Assembly (NCBI GenBank): GCA_049684915.1
Contig: JBAVGO010000102.1
Span: 1-51,479 of the forward strand
Length of the DNA stretch: 51,479 bases
DNA from: GWB2-37-7 sp049684915
GTDB lineage: Bacteria; Bacillota; Clostridia; Lutisporales; Lutisporaceae
Direction: 5' to 3'
Shown: in pieces, positions 17,400 to 24,872 of the stretch
Numbering within the stretch: the first letter of the stretch is position 1
How the letters are laid out: the number at the start of each line of letters is the position of its first letter
Translations under genes and position numbers: made by a program
The notes under the pieces: model-generated
What the model was told of the DNA's origin: nothing
The model's database searches: none
What the model saw: only the letters and a program-made list of their open reading frames with translations

Positions 17400-18626
17400 T
17401 TATAGTATTTCTACCTTTACTATTTCTCCCTTGTTTAAGCCTTCCTTGTTATGAGGAATTCTGACAAAGCCTTGTGATTTTGATACAAGAGATATAGCCC
17501 CTGACTTACCATGCAGGGGTACTGCAAGATAACCCTCTGCAGTCCTCTCCAGCTCAACCATTTGAAAGGTTTCCTTCCCAGGTGAAGAATGGACATTGCT
17601 GGCACATTCTGCTATCAGCTGCAGCTTTTGGTTTTCTCTGCTCATAAGCTTTGCTATCAAATACTCTATAAGCACCTTGAAAACAATAAGTGCAGATACA
17701 GGATGACCGGGTAAGCCAAATAAAGCTCTTCCCTTAGCCTTACCGACTATGGTCGGCTTCCCTGGCTTTATTGCTATTCCATGAACAAATACCCCCGGTT
17801 CTCCCATAGCAGCTATTACCTTGGCTGTGACATCCTTGTTGCCTACAGAGCTTCCTCCCGATACAAGTATAATATGGTTATCAGCCAGTGCAGCTTCTAC
17901 AGCTTTTTCCAGAAGCTCATACTCATCCCTGATTACTTGCTTTATTGTAACCTGTGCCCCTAGCTCTTCTGCCATTGCTGACAAGGTAAATGTATTTATA
18001 TCCCTTACTTGACCTAAGTTTTTAGTCCCAAAGGGGTCTACAATTTCATCTCCTGTTGAAATAACAGCTATCCTTGGTTTTTCAAAAACCTTTATCTGTC
18101 GCACTCCTGCGGCTGCCAATGTGCCAATATCTTGAGGTTTTACCACCTTACCCTTGCTTATTAGCTTCTCCCCTTTTAAAACATCATCACCTATTTTGAT
18201 GACGTTTTCTCCCGGTGCAATAGGCGAATAAGCCGCAATAGTACGGTCATCCACCTCTTCAATGTATTCTATCATTATCATACCATCTGCGCCCTCGGGT
18301 ATCATGCCTCCTGTAGGAACATACACCGTCTTGCCGCTTTTTATAACAATATCTGTCGTGCTCCCCATTTCTACCATGCCAATCAAGTCCATAAAAACAG
18401 GCATACTGTCGCTTACTCCAAAGGTATCTGCTGCTTTTATGGCATAACCATCTACAGTAGAACGGTTAAAATCAGGTATATTCACCTCTGAAAAAACATC
18501 CTCTGATGCAGTTCTCCCCATTGCTTCCTCAATGTTTAAAAGTTCTATATTTAGCTTTATATCTCCAAAATGGTAATCCATCTTTTCTAGCACTTGTTCG
18601 ATTGTGTCAACCTTAAGTAGCTTCAT
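17400..18626 (-). CDS. moeA: molybdopterin molybdenumtransferase MoeA
   Basis: A 408-residue protein of standard MoeA length that ligates molybdate or tungstate to adenylated molybdopterin. It shows NIPDFNRSTVDGYAIKAADT near the N-terminus, the MPT-binding domain with VSGGSSVGNKDVT, KPGKPTIVGKAKG and FGLPGHPVSALIVF, and a C-terminal beta domain. The ATG at 18626 (MKLLKVD) is chosen because AAGGAAG lies six bases upstream and because it avoids the overlap with tupC that an earlier start (18674) would create. It is third in the tupB-tupC-moeA-moeA/PBP-moaA-MOSC operon. Confidence 0.95.
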   Translation of the reverse strand: MKLLKVDTIEQVLEKMDYHFGDIKLNIELLNIEEAMGRTASEDVFSEVNIPDFNRSTVDGYAIKAADTFGVSDSMPVFMDLIGMVEMGSTTDIVIKSGKTVYVPTGGMIPEGADGMIMIEYIEEVDDRTIAAYSPIAPGENVIKIGDDVLKGEKLISKGKVVKPQDIGTLAAAGVRQIKVFEKPRIAVISTGDEIVDPFGTKNLGQVRDINTFTLSAMAEELGAQVTIKQVIRDEYELLEKAVEAALADNHIILVSGGSSVGNKDVTAKVIAAMGEPGVFVHGIAIKPGKPTIVGKAKGRALFGLPGHPVSALIVFKVLIEYLIAKLMSRENQKLQLIAECASNVHSSPGKETFQMVELERTAEGYLAVPLHGKSGAISLVSKSQGFVRIPHNKEGLNKGEIVKVEIL

Positions 18627-18639
18627 TTTATTCTTCCTT

Positions 18640-19350
18640 TCAAATAAACATTTCCTCAGATATAAATCTTCCAATTGAAGTATTTCCTAAATTGCTAAAT
18701 AATATTTCTACAGTTCCCTGTACTTGAACACTGCCATTCTCTAAAAACACTGCATTGCTACATAACCGCCGCAGTTGTTTGACATTATGAGTAACCAGCA
18801 ATACCGTAGCTCCCGTAGCTTCGTTTATGTGCCTTATTGCTTTTTCCATGGTGAATATAGAATTTGGATCAATATTAGAGGTTGGTTCATCTAAAAGCAG
18901 TAGCCTTGGCTCAAATACTATAGCTCTTGCTAAAGCTACCTTCTGTGCTTCTCCCCCTGACAGTGTCCTGGCATTTTGCTGCTTTATTGCACATAAATCA
19001 AGCAGCTCAATCACACTATCTACCTTTTTGCTTATTTCATCCTTTTTATTTCCTCTAAGCTTTAAGGGATAGGCAATATTGTTATAAACGCTGGTATTAA
19101 TCAGGTAAGGCTTCTGAAAAACCATTGTCATTTCTTTCCTGACAGTTTCTGTAGGCTGCATACCATCGAAGGTTATAGTGCCGCTATCCTGCTTCTCAAT
19201 GCCTGATATAATTCTCATAAGTGTGCTTTTGCCAGAGCCATTGGGACCTATGATACCTGTAATGGTGTTGCTTTTTACCTCCAGCTCTCCTATACTCAGC
19301 ACCGTCTTTTTTCTATAGCTTTTTGTTATTTTATCTATCATTATATTCAT
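18640..19350 (-). CDS. tupC: tungstate/molybdate ABC transporter ATP-binding protein
   Basis: A 236-residue ABC ATPase. It has Walker A GPNGSGKST, the signature LSGGEAQKVALARA, Walker B LLLLDEPTSNID and the H-loop Thr-His-Asn. The N-terminus (MIDKITKSYRKKTVLSIGEL) and its pairing with a TupB-type permease point to the Tup/Wtp tungstate group rather than ModC; there is no C-terminal TOBE/MOP domain. It follows tupB by a single base and is followed by moeA, so oxyanion import and insertion into molybdopterin are co-expressed. The choice of tungstate over molybdate is by family resemblance only. Confidence 0.88.
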   Translation of the reverse strand: MNIMIDKITKSYRKKTVLSIGELEVKSNTITGIIGPNGSGKSTLMRIISGIEKQDSGTITFDGMQPTETVRKEMTMVFQKPYLINTSVYNNIAYPLKLRGNKKDEISKKVDSVIELLDLCAIKQQNARTLSGGEAQKVALARAIVFEPRLLLLDEPTSNIDPNSIFTMEKAIRHINEATGATVLLVTHNVKQLRRLCSNAVFLENGSVQVQGTVEILFSNLGNTSIGRFISEEMFI

Positions 19351-19351
19351 A

Positions 19352-20041
19352 TTAATTCACCTGCTGACTATTATAAAGAATACTATTTATTACAAAGGAT
19401 ATCAGAAGCAGCACCAAGCCTAAAGCAATAGCCTGAGAATAGTCTCCCATACTTTGCAGCATAGCTATTGAGGTAGTCATTACTCGGGTGTGTCCCTTGA
19501 TGTTTCCACCTACCAGCATTACAGCTCCAACCTCAGAAATAGCTCTTCCAAAGCCCGATACAATGGCAGCCAACATATCAGCTCTCATCTCAAATATTAG
19601 CAATGAAAGTGCTTGTCTCCTGTCAGCCCCCATGGTATATGCCAGCTGCCTTATGCGCTCCCCCTTATCTCTTGTACTGTTATATACAATACCCATTATA
19701 ATAGGAGTTACCAAGGTAATCTGTGCCACAATCATTGCAGTAGGAGTAAAAAGCAGCTCCAGCTGTCCTAAAGGGCCTCTTCTGGATAAAATAAGAAACA
19801 CAAACAAACCTGCAATAACTGGAGGCATACTCATTAAGGTATAAAGTAGTCTGATTATAGCCTTCTTTAACTTAAAATCCTTTAAGCCAATAAGTATTCC
19901 AAGGGGTAGAGCAATTATTGTTGATATTATAGTAGACATAAATGTGATATATATGGTCAAAAATATAATGGCATATATACCGCTATCAAAAGAAAATAAC
20001 AGTCTAAAGGCTTCTGCAAAACCCTGTAGTATATAGTCCAT
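19352..20041 (-). CDS. tupB: tungstate/molybdate ABC transporter permease
   Basis: A 229-residue inner-membrane permease with five or six hydrophobic segments and the binding-protein-dependent EAA-type loop RRQALSLLIF...GFGRAISEVGAVMLVGGN, typical of TupB. It is the first gene after the Moco/Tuco-type riboswitch and its terminator. A tupA gene for the periplasmic/lipoprotein binding component, usually next to tupB, is absent here; it may lie elsewhere or be shared. Together with TupC it would import tungstate or molybdate. Confidence 0.9.
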   Translation of the reverse strand: MDYILQGFAEAFRLLFSFDSGIYAIIFLTIYITFMSTIISTIIALPLGILIGLKDFKLKKAIIRLLYTLMSMPPVIAGLFVFLILSRRGPLGQLELLFTPTAMIVAQITLVTPIIMGIVYNSTRDKGERIRQLAYTMGADRRQALSLLIFEMRADMLAAIVSGFGRAISEVGAVMLVGGNIKGHTRVMTTSIAMLQSMGDYSQAIALGLVLLLISFVINSILYNSQQVN

Positions 20042-20071
20042 AGCTTCTTCTCCTATCTCATAAAGTATTCA

Positions 20072-20099
20072 AAAAAAAACAATCCGAAAAGGATTGCTT
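20072..20099 (-). terminator. intrinsic terminator of the Moco/Tuco leader
   Basis: On the minus strand AAGCAATCC and GGATTGTTT pair around TTTTC and run into a long T-tract (nine T). It lies between the candidate aptamer and tupB, as expected for a transcription-OFF platform. Confidence 0.75.
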
Positions 20100-20115
20100 C
20101 TTATATAAAAGCTTG

Positions 20116-20215
20116 CAATTTCCTTTCCAAAAGGGAGGCATAGAAATTTCTCACTATACCCATCGGCTACAGCTTCATAGGATATTCCTTTAGATGCTGC
20201 AGCTCGGAAATTTTT
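20116..20215 (-). ncRNA. candidate molybdenum/tungsten cofactor (Moco/Tuco) riboswitch
   Basis: The minus strand contains AATTTCCGAGC at the 5' side, a P2-like stem GCTGCAGC/GCTGTAGC with an inner AGGA/TCCT pairing, GATGGGTA, ATGCCTCCC and a 3' GGAAAGGAAATT. P1 pairs AATTTCC with GGAAATT (7 bp). The conserved TCCGAGC, GCCTCCC and AAAGGA elements and the position before tup-moe-moaA genes fit the Moco RNA motif; whether the Moco or Tuco (tungsten) subtype applies cannot be decided by eye. A terminator follows directly. Confidence 0.65.
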
Positions 20216-20250
20216 GATATTATTATTATATATTATTACATGCTATTTTA

Positions 20251-20856
20251 CTATTGGCTTTTGTATTTTTCCTTCAATATACATAAATCTTCTTTGGTAT
20301 TTATATTAATAAACATATCCCAATCTTTACTAAACCTTCTTGCATCAGCTTCATCAATATATAAAATCTGTGCTTTATCAAGAACCCTGCTGACTTTTCG
20401 CTGCTTATCTTTGTAAGCCTGCTCAATATCAGGCAGCAGCTCTTTTGAGTAATAGGCATTAAAAGGCTCAATCCAAGCTCCAAAACGGGTTACTACAGCT
20501 TTAGGCTCTGTATTTATTTCTTTTAGCCTATCTTGCATATATAAAATGTACTCTGTATTTATAAAGGGCATATCACAAGCTATGTAGTAGCTATATATGC
20601 TGTTTGACACCTTCAAGGCAGCGTGAATCCCTCCTAGAGGTCCAAAGTCTGGCAGCTCATCAGATACAAGCTTACAATCGTAGCCCTTGTACTCTTCAGG
20701 TTTGTTGGTTACAATTATGATTTCTCCAAACAATTTTTTTAAGGTTTCAAGCTGATATTCCACAATAAGCTTCCCTCTATGCTTTATAAACTGCTTGTCA
20801 AATCCCATTCTGTTGCTTTTGCCTCCTGCAAGTATCACCGCTGTATTCATCAGCAT
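20251..20856 (-). CDS. mobA: molybdenum cofactor guanylyltransferase
   Basis: A 201-residue nucleotidyltransferase that attaches GMP to Mo-molybdopterin to form MGD. The N-terminus shows the GTP-binding loop LAGGKSNRMGFDKQ, then LVSDELPDFGPLGGIHAAL and ACDMPFI, all typical of MobA. The ATG at 20856 follows GGGGTGG by seven bases; ATG 20850 is an alternative. The gene lies upstream of the Moco/Tuco riboswitch and is therefore not controlled by it, and it is 49 bases downstream of the phosphoesterase gene. Its presence implies use of MGD-type enzymes such as formate dehydrogenases. Confidence 0.93.
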   Translation of the reverse strand: MLMNTAVILAGGKSNRMGFDKQFIKHRGKLIVEYQLETLKKLFGEIIIVTNKPEEYKGYDCKLVSDELPDFGPLGGIHAALKVSNSIYSYYIACDMPFINTEYILYMQDRLKEINTEPKAVVTRFGAWIEPFNAYYSKELLPDIEQAYKDKQRKVSRVLDKAQILYIDEADARRFSKDWDMFININTKEDLCILKEKYKSQ

Positions 20857-20905
20857 TAAAAGACCACCCCTATCGCTATAAGCAATCCAAACGTAATGTA
20901 AGTTA

Positions 20906-21394
20906 TTATATGTAAATTATTTCTCCTGTAATTTTCTCAGTAATATACAAAATCCCTATGGAATGCCTTGGTTGAAGCCTTCTTTGGGTTGCTGAACCGG
21001 GATTGAAAAATAGTATGTCGTCTACAAGCTCATTATGAGGTATATGGCTATGTCCATAAACAATGCAGTCTACATTGTCATCAAGGAACTCCGCATAAGC
21101 ACGTATATAAGTTTTGCCTCTACCCAAACCCATACCGTGAGTTAGCCCAATTCTCTTACCTCCAACCTCAATCACCTTTCGAGTACCATATTTTCTTAGT
21201 AGCTCATAGCTATCGTTATTTCCTGCAACCACATGTACCGGTGCTATTGCCTCAAGCTCTATAAGCACTTCTTCTATAAGTATATCTCCGGCATGCAAAA
21301 TCAAATCTACTCCTTCAAATACCTCAAAAATCTCATTAGGTAGTGTTTTTGCAGGATTTTTAATATGTGTATCAGATATTACTCCTATTTTCAT
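20906..21394 (-). CDS. YfcE/MJ0936-type metallophosphoesterase
   Basis: A 162-residue calcineurin-like phosphoesterase. The two-metal motifs are all present: ISDTHIKNP, HAGDILIEE, VAGNNDSY, GLTHGMG and YGHSHIPH. Members hydrolyse phosphodiesters in vitro; the physiological substrate is unknown. It may be cotranscribed with mobA, 49 bases downstream. A 13-bp hairpin (21435-21464) separates it from the DUF1189 gene upstream. Confidence 0.9.
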   Translation of the reverse strand: MKIGVISDTHIKNPAKTLPNEIFEVFEGVDLILHAGDILIEEVLIELEAIAPVHVVAGNNDSYELLRKYGTRKVIEVGGKRIGLTHGMGLGRGKTYIRAYAEFLDDNVDCIVYGHSHIPHNELVDDILFFNPGSATQRRLQPRHSIGILYITEKITGEIIYI

Positions 21395-21434
21395 ATGCCC
21401 TCCGAAATTGCATAGTCGTATATGCTATTTAAAT

Positions 21435-21464
21435 ATTAAGAGCACAGATTACTGTGCTCTTAAT
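21435..21464 (-). terminator. hairpin between DUF1189 gene and phosphoesterase gene
   Basis: A perfect 13-bp inverted repeat (ATTAAGAGCACAG / CTGTGCTCTTAAT) with a four-base loop. The downstream T-tract on the minus strand is short, so termination may be partial. Confidence 0.55.
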
Positions 21465-21491
21465 GATGACAAGCTTAAAATTCAAAGATTT

Positions 21492-22286
21492 TTAAAATAA
21501 ATTGGAGTTATCTGCATCTCCATCAGCTTGATTTATACCGTCCCTATATGTCCTAATTGCCACAGATAAATAAACTATAGCTATCGCCCAATATATTACA
21601 AAAAATGTCGGGAAAATGTAGCCTGAAAAATCTACCCCAAGCTTAATAATCATTGGCAATGTAAGTGAATATATACTAAAGTTTAATAATTGCTTATATT
21701 TCAAATCAGTCTTGTATATAGAGTTGATTAGAACACCCACCAACGCCAATAACACAGCACTTAATAGCTTGAAACCCAATGCAAACACAAAGCCTGCTAT
21801 CATTACAATAAGCACCAGCCAGCTTATTTGAGGCATGAAATCTATCAACATCTGCTTGTTAAACTCTACTTGATTAAACATTGCTAAATCAATTTCCTGC
21901 AAACGCTCGTTACTCATCATGTAAACCTTATCTTCAGTAATCAGCATTCCAATAATGACATTATCTAAAATTTTTGCATCTACTGAACCCGTAGTATCTA
22001 TTACGAATAACTCATCGGTGTTATTGCTTATATAGTATGGCATCTCTCCTTCAAAGGAAAACCTTCCATCCTTCAACTGAAATTCTATCATACTTTCACT
22101 TAACTCAAAGGTTGCCTGCTCCACAGCAGTTTTAACCAAGATAAAATTTCTCATTGTTATCATTGAATATATTACTAAAAAAAGCAAAAGTAAATACAAA
22201 AAACTCTTGGCAAACCTATTGTCCTTTATTTTCTTGTAAAAAGTAAAATCTATAACACTTTCTTTGACTTGATAAAAAAAGTTCAC
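21492..22286 (-). CDS. DUF1189 family membrane protein
   Basis: About 264 residues with one N-terminal and four to five C-terminal hydrophobic segments and an extracytoplasmic stretch between them, the layout of the DUF1189 family. The segment LYLLLLFLVIYSMITM is the first membrane helix, and the C-terminal half contains PMIIKLGVDFSG. The GTG at 22286 is chosen because GGAGGA lies seven bases upstream; a TTG at 22301 overlaps that ribosome site. Function is unknown. It is transcribed alone, divergent from the c-di-AMP-regulated gene at 22771. Confidence 0.8.
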   Translation of the reverse strand: MNFFYQVKESVIDFTFYKKIKDNRFAKSFLYLLLLFLVIYSMITMRNFILVKTAVEQATFELSESMIEFQLKDGRFSFEGEMPYYISNNTDELFVIDTTGSVDAKILDNVIIGMLITEDKVYMMSNERLQEIDLAMFNQVEFNKQMLIDFMPQISWLVLIVMIAGFVFALGFKLLSAVLLALVGVLINSIYKTDLKYKQLLNFSIYSLTLPMIIKLGVDFSGYIFPTFFVIYWAIAIVYLSVAIRTYRDGINQADGDADNSNLF

Positions 22287-22641
22287 TTTTTTGTCCTCCA
22301 AATCATAACAATATATACTAAGTAATTATAGCAGTTAAATGTTATACAGTAAATACGTGTATATATCCTTATAATCCTATAATCTAGATTTTATCGTACT
22401 CCTAGAACAGCTTCCTCACTATATTTTATCCCGCTAAACTCTTAATAATGCATACCTGAGTCCTTGACTCAAGGGCTATAACCGAAAAATCATTCTATAG
22501 AAATATCTATTTTTGTAGGTGTAATCATATAAATATATACATTTACCCCAATTATTTTACATCAACACTGGACAATTTAGTGCCTGTATACTATTGTACA
22601 AGCCTTTTAAATGAGCTAAACTATAGATAAAGTCGTATTGC
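22287..22641. other. intergenic region without a gene
   Basis: About 350 bases of AT-rich sequence between the DUF1189 gene and the c-di-AMP riboswitch. No reading frame with a ribosome site was found. A weak promoter candidate for the riboswitch transcript is TTGTAC (22594-22599), a 17-base spacer and TAAACT (22617-22622). Confidence 0.5.
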
Positions 22642-22753
22642 ATGCTTAATCCCTGATGAGGGAACGGGGGATAACTATGGGGTGAATAATACTGTAAAAG
22701 CAGTGTTTAGGGCTAACTCTCAGTCCGAATCCGTCAACTAACCTCGTAAGCAT
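22642..22753 (+). ncRNA. c-di-AMP riboswitch (ydaO-yuaA type)
   Basis: The sequence carries the conserved ydaO core in order: TTAATCCCTGATGAGGGAAC, GGGGG, GGGGTGAAT, TTAGGGCTAACTCTCAGTCC, GAATCCGTCAACTAACCTCG. P1 pairs ATGCTTA (22642-22648) with TAAGCAT (22747-22753). It lies directly before a peptidoglycan-binding protein gene, the best-known target class. The 3' side of P1 is only about five bases from the GAGAGGAGAG ribosome site, so control may act on translation as well as transcription. Confidence 0.95.
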
Positions 22754-22770
22754 AAGAGAGGAGAGAAAGA

Positions 22771-24030
22771 TTGAAAAGAGTAAAACTACTTTTATTTTTA
22801 CTATTAGTGGTTTTTTCATTGTTCTCTGTTACATATGCGGACACTTATAAAGACGGCAGCAAAGGTAAAGCTGTTGAAGAAATTCAGCAGCAGTTAAAGA
22901 AGCTTGGGTTTTTTCAAGGTGAAACAACAGGCTACTTTGGATCGCAAACAACAGAAGCAGTGAAAAGATTTCAAGTAAAACGCGGCTTGCATGCCGATGG
23001 AGTTGTAGGTTCTAGTACTTACAAATACCTATTTCAAAATGCAAGTACAGCAACTAAGCAGAGCATAAAATCCACCAGTGACACAAAGCATGTTATGAGT
23101 ATTAAAGATATTCAGACAGCATTGAAGAAGCTAGGGTATTATACAGGTACTGTTGATGGTATTTCAGGTAGCAATACCGAAAATGCTATTAAGAAGTTCC
23201 AAAAAGCTAACAAATTAACAGCAGATGGAGTTGTAGGTAATGGTACATCTAAGGTTTTATTAGCAGCTGCTAATAAAACTACTAATTCAGTAAATGTTTC
23301 AAGTAGTGCCATGAGCATAAAAGAAATACAAACTGCTTTAAAGAAGTTAGGTTATTACACAGGCACAGTTGATGGTGTTACAGGAAGTAAGACGAAAACA
23401 GCAATTAAAAAGTTCCAAAGTGCTAACAAACTTACTGCCGATGGAGTTGTAGGTGCTTCTACAAAAAGCAAGCTACAGGCAGCAATTGCAGCAAAACCAA
23501 CTACAACTACAGCAGCAACAACAACAACCACTGCTCCAGCTAGTACAACAGCAAAGTCAGAACACGGTGTTGAGCTGCTAGACTGGTGGAAAAGTGCAAG
23601 TAAGATATTTCAAAGAGGCTCTGTAGCAAAGGTTACAGACGTTAAAACAGGTAAGACATTTAATATAATGAGAACCTATGGTACAAACCACGCAGATGTT
23701 GAAGCTCTTACTGCAAAAGACAGCGAAACTATAAAAGATATCTGGGGCGGCTGGAGCTGGACCAGAAGACCTGTCATAGTAGAAGTAAATGATAGGAAAA
23801 TCGCAGCTTCCATGGCAGCAATGCCTCATGCAGGGGTAGACAGCAAGCCCGCTAATACATATGTTAGTCAGAGAAGCGGTGGCTATGCTAGAGGTACAAA
23901 CTTGGACAAGATTAAAAACAATGGTATGAGCGGACATGTAGATGTTCATTTTCTAAATAGCAAAACACATGGTACAAATAAGGTTGACCCAAAACATCAA
24001 GCTGCAGTAAAAGAAGCAGCAAAATATTAA
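22771..24030 (+). CDS. secreted peptidoglycan-binding protein with three PG_binding_1 domains
   Basis: A 419-residue exported protein. A signal peptide (KRVKLLLFLLLVVFSLFSVTYA) precedes three peptidoglycan-binding type 1 repeats at about residues 26-88, 107-167 and 180-238; repeats two and three are nearly identical (IQTALKKLGYYTGTVDG). A Thr/Ala linker leads to a ~150-residue C-terminal domain with several histidines (TNHADVEAL, MPHAG, SGHVDVHF, KTHG). I cannot name that domain; clustered His/Asp residues could bind a metal, which would fit a wall hydrolase. The start is TTG, eight bases after GAGGAG. Expression is under the c-di-AMP riboswitch, linking wall turnover to osmotic/c-di-AMP signalling. 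It is monocistronic with a terminator at 24047-24078. Confidence 0.92.
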   Translation: MKRVKLLLFLLLVVFSLFSVTYADTYKDGSKGKAVEEIQQQLKKLGFFQGETTGYFGSQTTEAVKRFQVKRGLHADGVVGSSTYKYLFQNASTATKQSIKSTSDTKHVMSIKDIQTALKKLGYYTGTVDGISGSNTENAIKKFQKANKLTADGVVGNGTSKVLLAAANKTTNSVNVSSSAMSIKEIQTALKKLGYYTGTVDGVTGSKTKTAIKKFQSANKLTADGVVGASTKSKLQAAIAAKPTTTTAATTTTTAPASTTAKSEHGVELLDWWKSASKIFQRGSVAKVTDVKTGKTFNIMRTYGTNHADVEALTAKDSETIKDIWGGWSWTRRPVIVEVNDRKIAASMAAMPHAGVDSKPANTYVSQRSGGYARGTNLDKIKNNGMSGHVDVHFLNSKTHGTNKVDPKHQAAVKEAAKY

Positions 24031-24046
24031 TAATATGCGATACGAC

Positions 24047-24078
24047 AGGTTCGGGGACACCCGAACCTTATTTTTTTC
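24047..24078 (+). terminator. intrinsic terminator after the peptidoglycan-binding protein
   Basis: Nine-bp perfect stem AGGTTCGGG/CCCGAACCT, loop GACA, followed by TATTTTTTTC. Confidence 0.9.
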
Positions 24079-24124
24079 TATATTATAATTTGATATTAAA
24101 AATAAAATTTCTTTAAAAAAAGAC

Positions 24125-24153
24125 TTGATAATTAATAATCATTATTATATAAT
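24125..24153 (+). promoter_or_regulatory. rubrerythrin promoter with embedded PerR-like box
   Basis: TTGATA (24125-24130), a 17-base spacer and TATAAT (24148-24153). A perfect 7-1-7 inverted repeat TAATAATCATTATTA (24133-24147) fills the spacer. It resembles the PerR/Fur-type box TTATAATNATTATAA, and a repressor bound there would block the polymerase. Peroxide-induced expression is therefore predicted. Confidence 0.72.
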
Positions 24154-24236
24154 AATAAATGTAAAGTAAATAGCAATTAATACCAAGCATTTATATATGT
24201 CTGGTACTAATAAATAAAATTGTAGGAGGACTAATA

Positions 24237-24785
24237 ATGAAGAAATTTGTATGTACAGTATGCGGATATATCCACGAAGGGTCAGAGGCACCAGATAAAT
24301 GCCCTATATGCAAGGCTTCAAAGGAAAAGTTCATAGAAAAGAGTGATGAAAATCTAGTATGGGCAGATGAACACAGAATTGGAGTTGCACAAGGTGTTGA
24401 GCAAGAAATAATCGATAGCTTAAGAGCGAACTTCACAGGTGAATGTACAGAGGTTGGTATGTACTTAGCTATGAGTCGTCAAGCAGATAGAGAAGGTTAT
24501 CCAGAAGTAGCTGAGGCTTATAAGCGAATTGCTTTTGAAGAGGCAGACCATGCCGCAAAGTTTGCAGAGCTTCTAGGAGAGGTTGTTGTTCCTGATACAA
24601 AGAAGAATCTTGAAATGAGAGTTGATGCAGAGCATGGTGCTTGTCAAGGCAAGAAGGATCTTGCAACCTTGGCTAAGAAGCTTAACTATGATGCAATACA
24701 CGACACTGTACATGAAATGTGCAAGGACGAAGCAAGGCATGGGATGGCATTTGCAGGGCTCTTGAAGAGATATTTCGGAAAATAA
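24237..24785 (+). CDS. reverse rubrerythrin (rubredoxin domain first)
   Basis: A 182-residue cytoplasmic non-haem iron protein that reduces hydrogen peroxide in anaerobes. The rubredoxin-like domain is at the N-terminus (Cys6, Cys9, Cys22, Cys25) and the ferritin-like di-iron domain follows, with Glu residues in GECTEVGMYL and FEEADHAAKF and the second half HEMCKDEARHG. This inverted order is the reverse-rubrerythrin type described in clostridia. The ATG follows TAGGAGG by seven bases. A PerR-like box covers its promoter, so it is likely induced by peroxide or oxygen. It has its own terminator. Confidence 0.95.
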   Translation: MKKFVCTVCGYIHEGSEAPDKCPICKASKEKFIEKSDENLVWADEHRIGVAQGVEQEIIDSLRANFTGECTEVGMYLAMSRQADREGYPEVAEAYKRIAFEEADHAAKFAELLGEVVVPDTKKNLEMRVDAEHGACQGKKDLATLAKKLNYDAIHDTVHEMCKDEARHGMAFAGLLKRYFGK

Positions 24786-24793
24786 TATATATT

Positions 24794-24832
24794 CAAAAAG
24801 CGGTCTGAACTTAATTCAGAACGCTTTTTTTC
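24794..24832 (+). terminator. intrinsic terminator between convergent rubrerythrin and Ehr operon
   Basis: AAGCG and CTGAA pair with TTCAG and CGCTT around one mismatch, followed by TTTTTTTT. The A-rich 5' flank makes it usable from both directions. Confidence 0.8.
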
Positions 24833-24872
24833 TTACCAAAAATTTTTATACTCATACTATCAGAAAGACTTT

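Noticed and set aside
22457..22471. TGAGTC-CTT-GACTCA hairpin as a terminator
   Set aside because: The stem is only 6 bp, there is no T-tract, and no gene ends nearby.
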